From: Henriciella marina DSM 19595
GTDB taxonomy: Bacteria > Pseudomonadota > Alphaproteobacteria > Caulobacterales > Hyphomonadaceae
NCBI RefSeq assembly: GCF_000376805.1
Contig: NZ_AQXT01000002.1
Coordinates: 2,170,001-2,234,000, forward strand
DNA: 64,000 bases
Reading direction: 5' to 3'
Program-made: the position numbers and the translations under genes
Notes under the pieces: generated by a model
Databases searched by the model: none
What the model was told of the DNA's origin: nothing
Seen by the model: only the letters and a program-made list of their open reading frames with translations
Shown here: piece by piece, positions 53,936-62,479 of the stretch
How positions within the stretch are numbered: the stretch's first letter is position 1
Layout of the letters: each line of letters starts with the position of its first letter

Positions 53936-54589
53936 AAACGTTGTCCTTCCAATCGCCTTCGGTCCTAAACCTAAACGATACGACATACTGACGCAGGATT
54001 ACCACGGATTTCAAGCCCCTAACAAGGACTTTCGTAATTTCCTGTAATACAAAATCTACAATACCTTCGCTAATGGCTGGTTCCGGCTGCGTTGAAATTT
54101 TCACGTATCTGGTACTAATTTGGCGTCGTGCAGACGCCCTCGCCCGCAGAAAACCCACGCACTCAATCAAGAGTACGCGGGCCCCAGGACCATCAGCCAG
54201 ATCCAGGAGGCGGTATGCGCCCCAGCGCGCAGAACGTCGGCCGTCGCATCATTGTCAGACCATGTGCCGCCATCAGGGAAGTTGCCACCGCTGAGAAAGT
54301 TGAGCGGCGCAAAACCATCAACATGGATGGCCTCCGCAAAGAGCTTCACATTTTTCGGTCAGGTATCTGGAATATCCAAGAACGACCCGGTTCTGGCGCT
54401 CCCATGGCGCTCCTTCACCGCCTGCGCGGAAGCGGCCTGCCCCGCACTGGCGGTCGTCACAGCAGGCATTATTGCTTAGCCCACTATGCCGCAGAGCGTG
54501 TTCCGAAATGGCTTTAGAGACGCTGCGGAACCGCCACGAACGGAGCATGTCGCTTGAGCCATTTCAGCTATCTGTTATAGAGTAACGGA
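53936..54589. other. 650-bp gap without a clear gene
   Basis: No convincing gene is seen in either direction. A minus-strand frame at 54167-54468 has GC-rich third codon positions and reads MPAVTTASAGQAASAQAV onward, meets one in-frame TGA, then continues with NVKLFAEAIHVDGFAPLNF and ends in the hydrophobic ASWIWLMVLGPAYS. It may be a decayed gene. The right end (54573-54589) holds the Zur-like site. Confidence 0.4.
54573..54587. promoter_or_regulatory. Zur-box-like site upstream of zinc receptor locus
   Basis: TGTTATAGAGTAACG contains GTTA-N5-TAAC and a perfect left half-site TGTTATA of the alphaproteobacterial Zur motif. It ends two bases before the ATG of the small protein at 54590. It shares GTTATAG with the minus strand of the site at 27456-27475. 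Confidence 0.6.
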
Positions 54590-54895
54590 ATGCGCGCTCA
54601 CGCCCCCTCCCTGGCCTTAAAGGCTTTTATGGTAGCCTTGTTCCTCTGGGTTCAGGGGGCAGCGCTTTATGATGCCGCCGCGCATGGCGACGCGCCGCAC
54701 GAACATTACGGCGTCTCCTGTGATCTCGCGAATGTTGTGGCCCCGCAGGTCGCGCCGCTGCCAGCAATACCAGGCATACCGAAACCGCCGCGCGATATCA
54801 CGCGTGCTCAACCGGTAGTTCTCGATTTTCGTCCGTGGTCGCGTCCGCCAGGACGCGCCCCGCCGCCGCGAAGTCCGCCCGCCCTCACTCAATAG
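54590..54895 (+). CDS. Small exported His/Cys protein upstream of ZnuD-like receptor
   Basis: The 101-residue protein has a hydrophobic N terminus (ALKAFMVALFLWVQGAALYDAAA). A potential metal site HGDAPHEHYGVSCDL follows, and then a Pro/Arg-rich tail (RPPGRAPPPRSPP). No precise family is claimed; it resembles short DUF2946-like proteins that accompany metal-regulated genes. It lies 72 bases upstream of the receptor on the same strand, immediately after a Zur-like site. Translation may begin at the ATG at 54590, very close to the operator, or at the internal ATG near residue 14 (54629). Confidence 0.6.
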   Translation: MRAHAPSLALKAFMVALFLWVQGAALYDAAAHGDAPHEHYGVSCDLANVVAPQVAPLPAIPGIPKPPRDITRAQPVVLDFRPWSRPPGRAPPPRSPPALTQ

Positions 54896-54967
54896 ACCCG
54901 AACGCTGTCCGTTGCGCCGTTACTGGCCTTCGGCGATCGACCTGTTGATTGAAAGTAATCTCTGCAA

Positions 54968-57163
54968 ATGACTTCGAATCTCCTTCGCCGTACGCTTGCG
55001 GCAACCCTCCTTGTGGGCGTCAGCCCGCTGGCCATCGCCCAGACATCAAACACCAAACCGGACACCGAAACGCCTGCGCGCCTGTCCACTGTCATCGTTT
55101 CGGGTGTCGGCCCACAGCGCGAGACCGATGAGATGATCGGCAATGCAAGCGCGATAAACCGCGACCAGATTGTCGAGACGCTCCAGGCCTCGCTTGGCAA
55201 CACGCTCGACAGCCAGCCGGGCGTCTCCACAACGCATTTTGGGCAGGCCGCCAGCCGCCCGGTCCTGCGCGGGCTTGGCGCTGAGCGTGTCCTGGTCCTC
55301 ACCAATGGCATCGGCGTGATCGATGCCTCTGCCGCTTCGCCTGATCACCAGGTCGCGTCAGACGGCATCGATGCCGAAAAGATCGAAATCCTTCGTGGGC
55401 CAGCGGCGCTCGCCTATGGCGGTCAGGCCATTGGCGGCGTCGTGAACGTGATCGACGGCCTGATCGTCGAAGACCTCCCCGATGAGCCAATATCGGGCGA
55501 AGCGTATGGCGCGCTGAACAGCGTCAATGATGGCCATGAGGGCGCCGTGAAGGGCCGGTTTAGCGCGGGCCAATTCGTCCTGTCGCTCTCTGCATCGGCG
55601 CGTGATTTTGAGAACTATGACATCCCCGGATTTGCTGACTCCTCTCGCCTGCGCGCGCCGGAAGCGCTCGAAGGCGAAGACCATCATGACGAGGATGAAG
55701 ATCACGAAGACGAGGAGCATAACCACGAAGAAGAGGAGGTCCGCGACACGCTGGAAAACTCCTTCGTGGAAACAGACTCCTTTGCAGGCGGCCTTTCATG
55801 GGTTGGCGACGGTGCCTTCGCCGGTATCGCCGTCCGGCGGCAAACGTCCCTCTATGGTCTGCCCGGACATAGCCATGGCCACGAGCATGGCGAAGAGCAT
55901 GATCACGAAGGCGAAGATCATGATGAAGAGGGCGAGGAAGAAGCAGGCGAACAAGAGATGCCTTTCATCGACCTCGAGCAGACACGTTATGATCTGCGCG
56001 CTGGCGCCGATCTCGACGTCGGACCGTTCACGCGGATCGCAGGCAATTTCTCGGTCGCCGACTATGAGCATGTCGAGTTCGAAGCGCCCGGCGAACCGGG
56101 CACGCGTTACGTCAGCGATGGCTCCGAAGGCCGCGTCGAGCTCGGCACCGGATTTGGCGAGTGGGAGGGCGCTCTCGGCGTGCAAGCGCTTGAGAAAAAT
56201 CTCAACGCCTTTGGCGACGAAGCCTTCATCACCAAGACGGACACAAAGTCTGTCGGCCTCTTCACCTATCAGACCCGTGAATGGGATGGCGGCTTTGGCG
56301 TAGAAGGCGGGCTTCGGTACGACTCGACCGAGCTGGACAACATTATCGCCGGCTCCCGGGAATTCGATCTCTTTTCCGGCTCCTTCGGCGCGCACCAGCA
56401 CTGGGACAATGGCTGGTTCGTTGGCGGTCAGATAAGCCTGACCGAACGCGCCCCGAATGAAAGCGAGCTCTTTGCTGACGGCGCCCACCTCGCTACCGAA
56501 CAGTATGAGGCTGGCGACGCGACGCTGGACAAGGAGCGCGGCGTCAATTTCGAAGGCACCGTCCGCTGGCGCGGTGACACCGGCTTCGGCTTCGGCGCCA
56601 ACCTCTTCCACACGAAGTTCGACGGCTTCATCTATCTTGCTCCAGGAACAACGCTGGATGCCGGGCTGGTCGTGGATGAGGTTGATGGCCTGCCGGTCTA
56701 TGAGTTTGTCCAGCAGGATGCGAGCTTCACCGGCGGTGAGATCTACGCTGACTATACGCTCAATGGGGGCCCACTGGGCGCCGACTGGAGAGCTGAAGCA
56801 AACATGGATTTCGTAAGCGCTGACATCGATAGCGGCGGCAACCTTCCGCTTATCCCGCCGATGACGCTCAATGCATCACTCGACGCTGACTGGGGCCTAT
56901 GGAAGGCCGGGGCCAGTGTGACGGTCGCAGGTGACCAGGACGATCCGGCTGCCGGCGAGCTCGCCACAGATGGCTATACGACGCTTGACCTGCGCGGGGC
57001 GGTCTCTCTGGCTGAGATGGGGCTTGGACAGGAGGGTACAGAACTCTTCCTGGAAGCGCGAAATGTCACCGATGAAGAGGTCCGTTATGCGACGTCGGTC
57101 CTGAAGGACACAGTGCCGGCACCGGGCCGCAATATTCGCGGCGGGGTGCGTCTGGTCTTCTGA
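54968..57163 (+). CDS. znuD: TonB-dependent zinc receptor (ZnuD-like)
   Basis: The 731-residue outer membrane receptor has a signal peptide (LLVGVSPLAIAQ). The plug has TLDSQPGVSTTHFGQAASRPVLRG (split) and GQAIGGVVNVIDG. Two surface loops are strikingly rich in His, Asp and Glu: about residues 237-258 (DHHDEDEDHEDEEHNHEE) and about 300-330 (GHSHGHEHGEEHDHEGED). The barrel ends in LVF. ZnuD-type receptors use such loops to capture zinc (and heme in Neisseria). A Zur-like site lies upstream of the preceding small gene. Confidence 0.88.
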   Translation: MTSNLLRRTLAATLLVGVSPLAIAQTSNTKPDTETPARLSTVIVSGVGPQRETDEMIGNASAINRDQIVETLQASLGNTLDSQPGVSTTHFGQAASRPVLRGLGAERVLVLTNGIGVIDASAASPDHQVASDGIDAEKIEILRGPAALAYGGQAIGGVVNVIDGLIVEDLPDEPISGEAYGALNSVNDGHEGAVKGRFSAGQFVLSLSASARDFENYDIPGFADSSRLRAPEALEGEDHHDEDEDHEDEEHNHEEEEVRDTLENSFVETDSFAGGLSWVGDGAFAGIAVRRQTSLYGLPGHSHGHEHGEEHDHEGEDHDEEGEEEAGEQEMPFIDLEQTRYDLRAGADLDVGPFTRIAGNFSVADYEHVEFEAPGEPGTRYVSDGSEGRVELGTGFGEWEGALGVQALEKNLNAFGDEAFITKTDTKSVGLFTYQTREWDGGFGVEGGLRYDSTELDNIIAGSREFDLFSGSFGAHQHWDNGWFVGGQISLTERAPNESELFADGAHLATEQYEAGDATLDKERGVNFEGTVRWRGDTGFGFGANLFHTKFDGFIYLAPGTTLDAGLVVDEVDGLPVYEFVQQDASFTGGEIYADYTLNGGPLGADWRAEANMDFVSADIDSGGNLPLIPPMTLNASLDADWGLWKAGASVTVAGDQDDPAAGELATDGYTTLDLRGAVSLAEMGLGQEGTELFLEARNVTDEEVRYATSVLKDTVPAPGRNIRGGVRLVF

Positions 57164-57189
57164 TCTGCTTCAGGACCGGGCCTATGCCC

Positions 57190-57504
57190 TCATTTGCGGG
57201 CAAGCTGAATTGTTTCAACCTCCGGCGCGGCTGCGGCGGCCTCGCTTCTGGACTTGTCCAGCGCGAGCGCCGCGGCAAGTCCGTTCGGGTCTATGTCGAC
57301 AAAGCGGACCGGTTTGCGTGATCCCGCGGGCGGGCGAAGAACGATGACCGTCTCGATCAATCGGTGCGCGGTGAAGGTCGACCCATCGAGATCCTGGTTC
57401 TCGGACTCGATCGCATAGCCACCGGGCGGCAACTCCTCATCGATCTCCGCAAGCTTGAACGGGAAGGCAAATGTAACGAGCTTTTTGGATATGCGATTTG
57501 CCAT
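57190..57504 (-). CDS. Conserved hypothetical protein
   Basis: The 104-residue protein begins MANRISKKLVTFAFPFKL, then LPPGGYAIESENQDLDG and TAHRLIETVIVLRPP, a pattern shared by small alphaproteobacterial proteins of unknown function (FxxPFxLxxxDxxxPxGxYxVExxE). It has no signal peptide or membrane segment. It is convergent with znuD and stands alone. Confidence 0.65.
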   Translation of the reverse strand: MANRISKKLVTFAFPFKLAEIDEELPPGGYAIESENQDLDGSTFTAHRLIETVIVLRPPAGSRKPVRFVDIDPNGLAAALALDKSRSEAAAAAPEVETIQLARK

Positions 57505-57682
57505 GACGGTCGACCTTCAGGAGTGAGGCGGGTCACTGATAGTGCAGGCACGGCCGCCAAAAACGTGTCGCACTTCAGGAAATGGCCCTGAGGAACGCTG
57601 AATGTAAGGCACTCATATTCTTATAGTTTTTGCGTCTCAAATAGTGAAATGAATACAAGGCCAGCGGCGCTGCGATCCAATC

Positions 57683-57719
57683 AAAAAATGCCCCGGCTCT
57701 TTCGAACCGGGGCATTTTT
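57683..57719. terminator. Rho-independent terminator after nrdA
   Basis: A 13-bp stem AAAAATGCCCCGG / CCGGGGCATTTTT flanks a 10-base loop. It lies beyond the 3' end of nrdA on the minus strand and is symmetrical enough to work in both directions. Confidence 0.9.
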
Positions 57720-57748
57720 GATTGCGCTAGATATCGTCCGGTACCGGC

Positions 57749-59620
57749 CTACTGGCAGGCGAGGCACTCATCATAATCGGTCTGAGGCAGCTCAAGCCCC
57801 TCCACCTTTTCCTTGTCGGCCGAGCCGGCAAACCCTGCGCGCTGAACCGATTTGGAGCGGCAGTAGTAAAGCGACTTCAGGCCACGCTCCCATGCCGTCC
57901 AGTGCAGCATGTGGAGATCCCACTTGTTGATGTCGGCGGGCAGGAAAACGTTCAGCGACTGGCTCTGGCAGATATACGGTGTCCGGTCAGCCGCCAGCTC
58001 GATAATCCAGCGCTGGTCAAGCTCGAACGCCGTCTTGAAGACGCCGCGCTCATGCTCGTCCAGGAATTCGAGATGCTGGACCGAGCCTTCATTCTCGAGG
58101 ATCGTGTTCCAGGTCTCTTCGGTGTTCTGGCCCTTTTCCTCGAGCAGGCGCTCAAGCTGCGGGTTCTTCACCGTGAAGGAGCCTGACAGCGTCTTGTGCG
58201 TGTAGACATTGGCCGGGATCGGCTCGATGCCCGCAGAGGTGCCGCCGCAGATGATCGAGATCGATGCGGTTGGCGCAACAGCCATCTTGTGGCTGAAGCG
58301 GGCCATCATGCCTGCATCGCGCGCATCCTCACATGGGCCGCGCTCCTTGGCGAGCTTGACCGAGGCCTGATCGGCACCGGCGCGGATGTGCTTGAACATC
58401 TTCTCGTTCCAGACTTTGGACATGGCGCTTTCGAACGGCACGTTCATCGTCTGCAGGAAGGAATGGAAGCCCATCAGGCCGAGACCCACCGAGCGTTCAC
58501 GCTGGGCCGAATAGACCGCGCGGGCCATCTCGTTCGGGGCGCGCTGGATGAAGTCTTCCAGAACATTGTCGAGGAAGCGGAAAATGTCTTCCAGGAAGTT
58601 CTCGTCCTTGGACCACTCCATGAATTTCTCGGCGTTCACCGAAGACAGACAGCAGACCGCCGTCCGGTCCTGGCCGTTATGATCGACGCCGGTCGGCAGG
58701 GTGATCTCGGAGCAGAGATTGGACTGGTGAACCTTGAGACCAAGTTTGCGCTGATGCGCTGGCATCGCGTTGTTCACGGTGTCGGTGAACAGCAGGTATG
58801 GCTCACCGGTCTGGATGCGCAGCTCAAGGATTTTCTGCCAGATCTTGCGGGCATTGACCTTGCGCAGCTCTTCGCCCGACTTTGGCGAGCGCAGGGGGAA
58901 GTCCTCATCATTGCGGACCGCTTCCATGAACTCATCGGTGATATTGATGCCATGGTGCAGGTTGAGGGACTTGCGGTTGAAGTCGCCCGACGCCTTCCGG
59001 ATTTCAAGGAATTCCTCGATCTCTGGATGGTGCACATCAAGATAGCAGGCTGCCGACCCACGGCGCAGCGAGCCCTGGCTGATGGCGAGGGTCAGGCTGT
59101 CCATCACGCGGATGAAAGGAATGATGCCGGATGTCTGACCGTTCTGGCCGACCTTCTCGCCGATGGAGCGGACATTGCCCCAATAGGTACCGATACCGCC
59201 GCCATTCGACGCGAGCCAGACATTCTCGGTCCATGTCTCGACGATATCGTCGAGCGAGTCGCCGACCTGGTTGAGGAAGCAGGAAATCGGCAGACCCCGG
59301 TCTGCGCCGCCATTGGAGAGGACAGGCGTCGCAGGCATGAACCAGAGCCGCGAGATATAGTCGTAAATGCGCTGGGCGTGGTCCTGATCGTCGGCGAATG
59401 CCTTCGCGACACGGGCAAACATGCCCTGATAGGACTCGCCCGTCAGCAGGTAGCGGTCCTCAAGGGTGCGCTTGCCAAACTCGGTCAGGAGCGCGTCACG
59501 CGACTCGTCGATCGTGATCTCGATATCCGTGACCACCTTGAGATCAGGCTTCATCTGCCCCTTTGGCTTCCCCCGGCGAAGGGCGGCGCTGGCTTTCGTC
59601 GCAACATTGCTCGCAGACAT
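57749..59620 (-). CDS. nrdA: Ribonucleoside-diphosphate reductase subunit alpha
   Basis: The 623-residue large subunit contains the active-site Cys in PISCFLNQVGDS, NLCSEITLPTG (finger-loop Cys and Glu) and the C-terminal redox pair in YDECLACQ. PTASISIICGGTSAGIEPI is the nucleotide-binding floor. It is shorter than E. coli NrdA (761) because the N-terminal ATP-cone is not present. It reduces ribonucleotides using the radical of NrdB. An NrdR-box-like site lies upstream. Confidence 0.95.
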   Translation of the reverse strand: MSASNVATKASAALRRGKPKGQMKPDLKVVTDIEITIDESRDALLTEFGKRTLEDRYLLTGESYQGMFARVAKAFADDQDHAQRIYDYISRLWFMPATPVLSNGGADRGLPISCFLNQVGDSLDDIVETWTENVWLASNGGGIGTYWGNVRSIGEKVGQNGQTSGIIPFIRVMDSLTLAISQGSLRRGSAACYLDVHHPEIEEFLEIRKASGDFNRKSLNLHHGINITDEFMEAVRNDEDFPLRSPKSGEELRKVNARKIWQKILELRIQTGEPYLLFTDTVNNAMPAHQRKLGLKVHQSNLCSEITLPTGVDHNGQDRTAVCCLSSVNAEKFMEWSKDENFLEDIFRFLDNVLEDFIQRAPNEMARAVYSAQRERSVGLGLMGFHSFLQTMNVPFESAMSKVWNEKMFKHIRAGADQASVKLAKERGPCEDARDAGMMARFSHKMAVAPTASISIICGGTSAGIEPIPANVYTHKTLSGSFTVKNPQLERLLEEKGQNTEETWNTILENEGSVQHLEFLDEHERGVFKTAFELDQRWIIELAADRTPYICQSQSLNVFLPADINKWDLHMLHWTAWERGLKSLYYCRSKSVQRAGFAGSADKEKVEGLELPQTDYDECLACQ

Positions 59621-59963
59621 GGTCTAAATCCTCTCAATCGGCGGTCATATATAGGGATTTGGCCCCGGAAGCGCCATATGCGGTGCTTCTGCCCCTTCCC
59701 AATACTAGATATAGTGTTCCTAAGGTTAAGGCTTGGTCAATGGGGAGTCTGCCGATTTCCAACTCAATACCGTGGAAATCTCAGTCTGAAGACCTGCCTC
59801 CCAGCCTGCAAGCCCCACTACACAAAGCGTTCTGAACCTCACAGGTATTTTCGTTTCGGATGCGGAAAGTTCAGCGCTCGGGCTCACAGGAAAGGCAGGG
59901 CCAAGAACGCTCTTTCCGCAAGACGATAAGCAGGTGGTGAATCGCGGCGCCCGACCGGTCGAA
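59621..59963. promoter_or_regulatory. nrdA upstream region with NrdR-box-like site at 59702-59717
   Basis: This 343-base gap holds the nrdA promoter. ATACTAGATATAGTGT (59702-59717) matches the NrdR box on the minus strand (ACACTATATCTAGTAT). A poorer AT-rich stretch lies at 59642-59657. No gene is seen in the remainder up to the end of the serine hydrolase gene. Confidence 0.7.
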
Positions 59964-61208
59964 TCAATCCGGCGTTTCAGCCTCATCCAGGTCGCCTGCG
60001 GTCACATCCGGAAAGAGCCGCGCGATCGACTGATTCCACTCATAAAGCGCCGGCCAGTTATTGCCGCCATTTGGCATCAGACCGAGACGAACAATGACGA
60101 GGTCCTTGGACGGCACGACCCAGATTGTCTGGCCTTCGTGGCCTTGCGCCGAGAAGACATCAAACGGAGGCGTTGTGGCCGCCTGGCCTGCCGGAACGGG
60201 GTCTGGATCAGCGCCGAGCCACCAACCGGCCCCATAGACATTGACCTCTGTCGAGACGGGGTCGCGGCGGGAAAAATCCACCCAACCTTCCGGCAGGAGG
60301 CGCTCGCCGTCCCAGACGCCATCGCGCAGATAGAGATAGCCAAACTTCGCAAAGTCCCTCGCAGAGGCCCACACAAGTGACCCGCCGAGATAGGTACCCG
60401 CTGCGTCGAACTCAGGCTGCGCGTCCATACCGATCGGGTCGAAAAGAATCTCATCCATCCACATTGCCACGGGCACGTCGGACGGTTCGCAGGTGGTCTG
60501 CGGAGTTGAACCCTCAGACGACTTGCGGCTTTCCGCCGTTGAGCAATGTGTGCCTATGCCAAGCTGATCCTGAAGGGCGCGCCCGATCAGGTGAAAGCCC
60601 GCTGTGGAGTAATTCCAGACCACGCCCGGATCGTGCGCCGTCTCGAATTCGTCCACCACATGTTGTGTCACGTCGAACCGGCCCGGCCCATACATCATCT
60701 GGACGACGTCATTGTCGTTAAGGCCCGTTGAGCCGATTTCGGTATAGTCGAGACCGTCTGTCATGGTCAGCCACTGGCGCCAGGTAATCTGCCCACGCGG
60801 ATCGTCCTCGGCGAAGGGTGACGGCATTGGATTGTCGATGTCCTCGATAAGGCCCAGTGCAACCGCGCGGCCAACCAGAGCCGATGTGATCGACTTTGCC
60901 ATCGACCATGACACCTGTTTCGTTTTTGGCCCGAAATCGTCGGCATAGTCCTCGAAGACCAGCCGTCCCTCATGAATGATGACGATGGCCCGCGTCTGGC
61001 CCATTTCCTGGCCAGCATCGCGGTTCATCGCGTCCTGGATGAGAAGGCGTAGATCATCGCCTGTCCCGGCGGGCAGCTCTCCTACCGGCCAGTCCTCCGT
61101 CGGCCAGGCGAGGGCCTCAGGCTGCGGCGGCAAAGGCACGGGGCCCTGCGCAACCGCTTTCAGTCCGACGAGGCAGGCGGCCCCAACAAGGAGAGACTTG
61201 AACATCAT
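59964..61208 (-). CDS. Exported serine hydrolase (beta-lactamase/class C-like)
   Basis: The 414-residue protein has a signal peptide (LLVGAACLVGLKAVAQ). The penicillin-binding fold shows SMAK at residues 102-105 (SxxK), NYSTAG as the Tyr motif and GHEGQ as the third conserved element. Two Cys (HCSTAE, TTCEPS) flank an insertion. Relatives include esterases, amidases and DD-peptidases. It is divergent from a small anchored protein at 61254. Confidence 0.88.
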   Translation of the reverse strand: MMFKSLLVGAACLVGLKAVAQGPVPLPPQPEALAWPTEDWPVGELPAGTGDDLRLLIQDAMNRDAGQEMGQTRAIVIIHEGRLVFEDYADDFGPKTKQVSWSMAKSITSALVGRAVALGLIEDIDNPMPSPFAEDDPRGQITWRQWLTMTDGLDYTEIGSTGLNDNDVVQMMYGPGRFDVTQHVVDEFETAHDPGVVWNYSTAGFHLIGRALQDQLGIGTHCSTAESRKSSEGSTPQTTCEPSDVPVAMWMDEILFDPIGMDAQPEFDAAGTYLGGSLVWASARDFAKFGYLYLRDGVWDGERLLPEGWVDFSRRDPVSTEVNVYGAGWWLGADPDPVPAGQAATTPPFDVFSAQGHEGQTIWVVPSKDLVIVRLGLMPNGGNNWPALYEWNQSIARLFPDVTAGDLDEAETPD

Positions 61209-61253
61209 CGACGCGCTCCGTAACGATCAGGCGTCCAGCTTTAGAGGCAGAAC

Positions 61254-61574
61254 ATGAAACTCGTCAAAGCCGCGATCGTCATTGCCATCATGCTGGGCGT
61301 CGCCGCCCTTCTCGCCTGGCAGTTCCTGATCAAGGATCAGGTGGAGCTTGCACGTGTCGCGACCCCCTATGGTGCCAAAATGGTCTGCTCCTGCCGCTTC
61401 GTAGCGGAGCGCCCGATGGAAAGCTGTATGAATGACTTCACCGAAGACCTCAGTGCGGTGAGCTTCGCGGAAGAAAACAAGTCGATCCGCGCCAGCGTGC
61501 TGGGCGGCGCGATCAGCGCGACGGCAGTCTATGAAGACGGGCTCGGCTGTACGCTGCTGCGTGACGGAGACTGA
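61254..61574 (+). CDS. Small membrane-anchored protein, divergent from serine hydrolase
   Basis: The 106-residue protein has one N-terminal helix (AIVIAIMLGVAALLAWQFLI). A short periplasmic part with four Cys follows (MVCSCRF, ESCMND, GCTLLR). No family is recognised. It begins 45 bases from the divergent serine hydrolase start, so the two likely share a promoter region and may work together. Confidence 0.6.
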   Translation: MKLVKAAIVIAIMLGVAALLAWQFLIKDQVELARVATPYGAKMVCSCRFVAERPMESCMNDFTEDLSAVSFAEENKSIRASVLGGAISATAVYEDGLGCTLLRDGD

Positions 61575-61583
61575 GAAATCAGC

Positions 61584-62450
61584 TCAAGGCGCCGGAGGAT
61601 TGGCAACTGCTGTTGCCTGCGTATCGAACACCTCACGATATCGCGGCGCGAGCTCGGCCTCGAACACCGCCGCAGGCACAGCGATCTCATAAGGCCCCTC
61701 AGCATATGAGCCCATCACATACGGCTCAAAATGATAGATCAGACCGCCGGGCACCTCACTTGCCTCGGCGCGGGCGATTGTAAAATTCTCGAACACGCTC
61801 GAATTGTCTTCGAAGGCTGGCCGGAGCCAGGTTTCGATCATCTTCTCATCGCTGATATCAAAGTCATTCAGACGCTCACGCTTTGCTTCCACCAGGCGCG
61901 CCTCAAGCGCATCCCGGAGGACGCCTCGCGCATCATCTGTATCCTCGAACAGGTCTGAAAACCCAATCTCTTCCGACGCCTCGACGTCCCAGTTCAGTAC
62001 GTCGAACCGGTAATTGGGGTGCGCGCCGCCCGTATAGGCGGCGTAGCTGCCAAGAAACGACCGCAGCGGGCCATCCTGCGGCCCGACATGCTCCCAGCTC
62101 ACCGTCAGTGAATGCGGGCGGAAGGGAAAGCCGCCATTCTCTGCATCCATCCTGTCGTTCTGGGCTGCATCGAGGAACCCATCCTTTCCGCTATCGGCGC
62201 GCCTGCGAATTTCGGCAGCGAGTTTGCTGTCCAGCGTCTCGATATTGGCGGGCAGGCTGATATCGATCGACGCTGCCTCACTGCCGCTAACAATCGCGAT
62301 GCCTTTTCCAGGGTCGGCAAAACCATTGTTTGTGGGCTGCTCAGGATGCGGCAGTTCAGAGACGCGGACGCTCTCAATGTCTTCGCTGCGCTCAGCGCCG
62401 CACGCAGCGACCAACAGGGCAGTCAGCGCGATCAGGGAAACTTGCTTCAT
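61584..62450 (-). CDS. DUF3298-containing lipoprotein
   Basis: This is a 288-residue lipoprotein. Lipobox LVAACG is near residue 17. The DUF3298 (RsiV/PdaC-like) part has SYAAYTGGAHPNY, a preceding N-terminal DUF4163-like region, and EPYVMGSYAEGPYEIAVP. Such domains occur in anti-sigma factors that bind lysozyme and in polysaccharide deacetylases; here there is no membrane-signalling or catalytic domain. Convergent with the small protein at 61254. Confidence 0.85.
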   Translation of the reverse strand: MKQVSLIALTALLVAACGAERSEDIESVRVSELPHPEQPTNNGFADPGKGIAIVSGSEAASIDISLPANIETLDSKLAAEIRRRADSGKDGFLDAAQNDRMDAENGGFPFRPHSLTVSWEHVGPQDGPLRSFLGSYAAYTGGAHPNYRFDVLNWDVEASEEIGFSDLFEDTDDARGVLRDALEARLVEAKRERLNDFDISDEKMIETWLRPAFEDNSSVFENFTIARAEASEVPGGLIYHFEPYVMGSYAEGPYEIAVPAAVFEAELAPRYREVFDTQATAVANPPAP

Positions 62451-62479
62451 CCGCGTCCGGTCCTTTTTCTGGCTGCCCC

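Noticed and set aside
58196-59929. 577-codon open frame opposite nrdA
   Set aside because: It is a shadow of nrdA and runs through its promoter and NrdR box.
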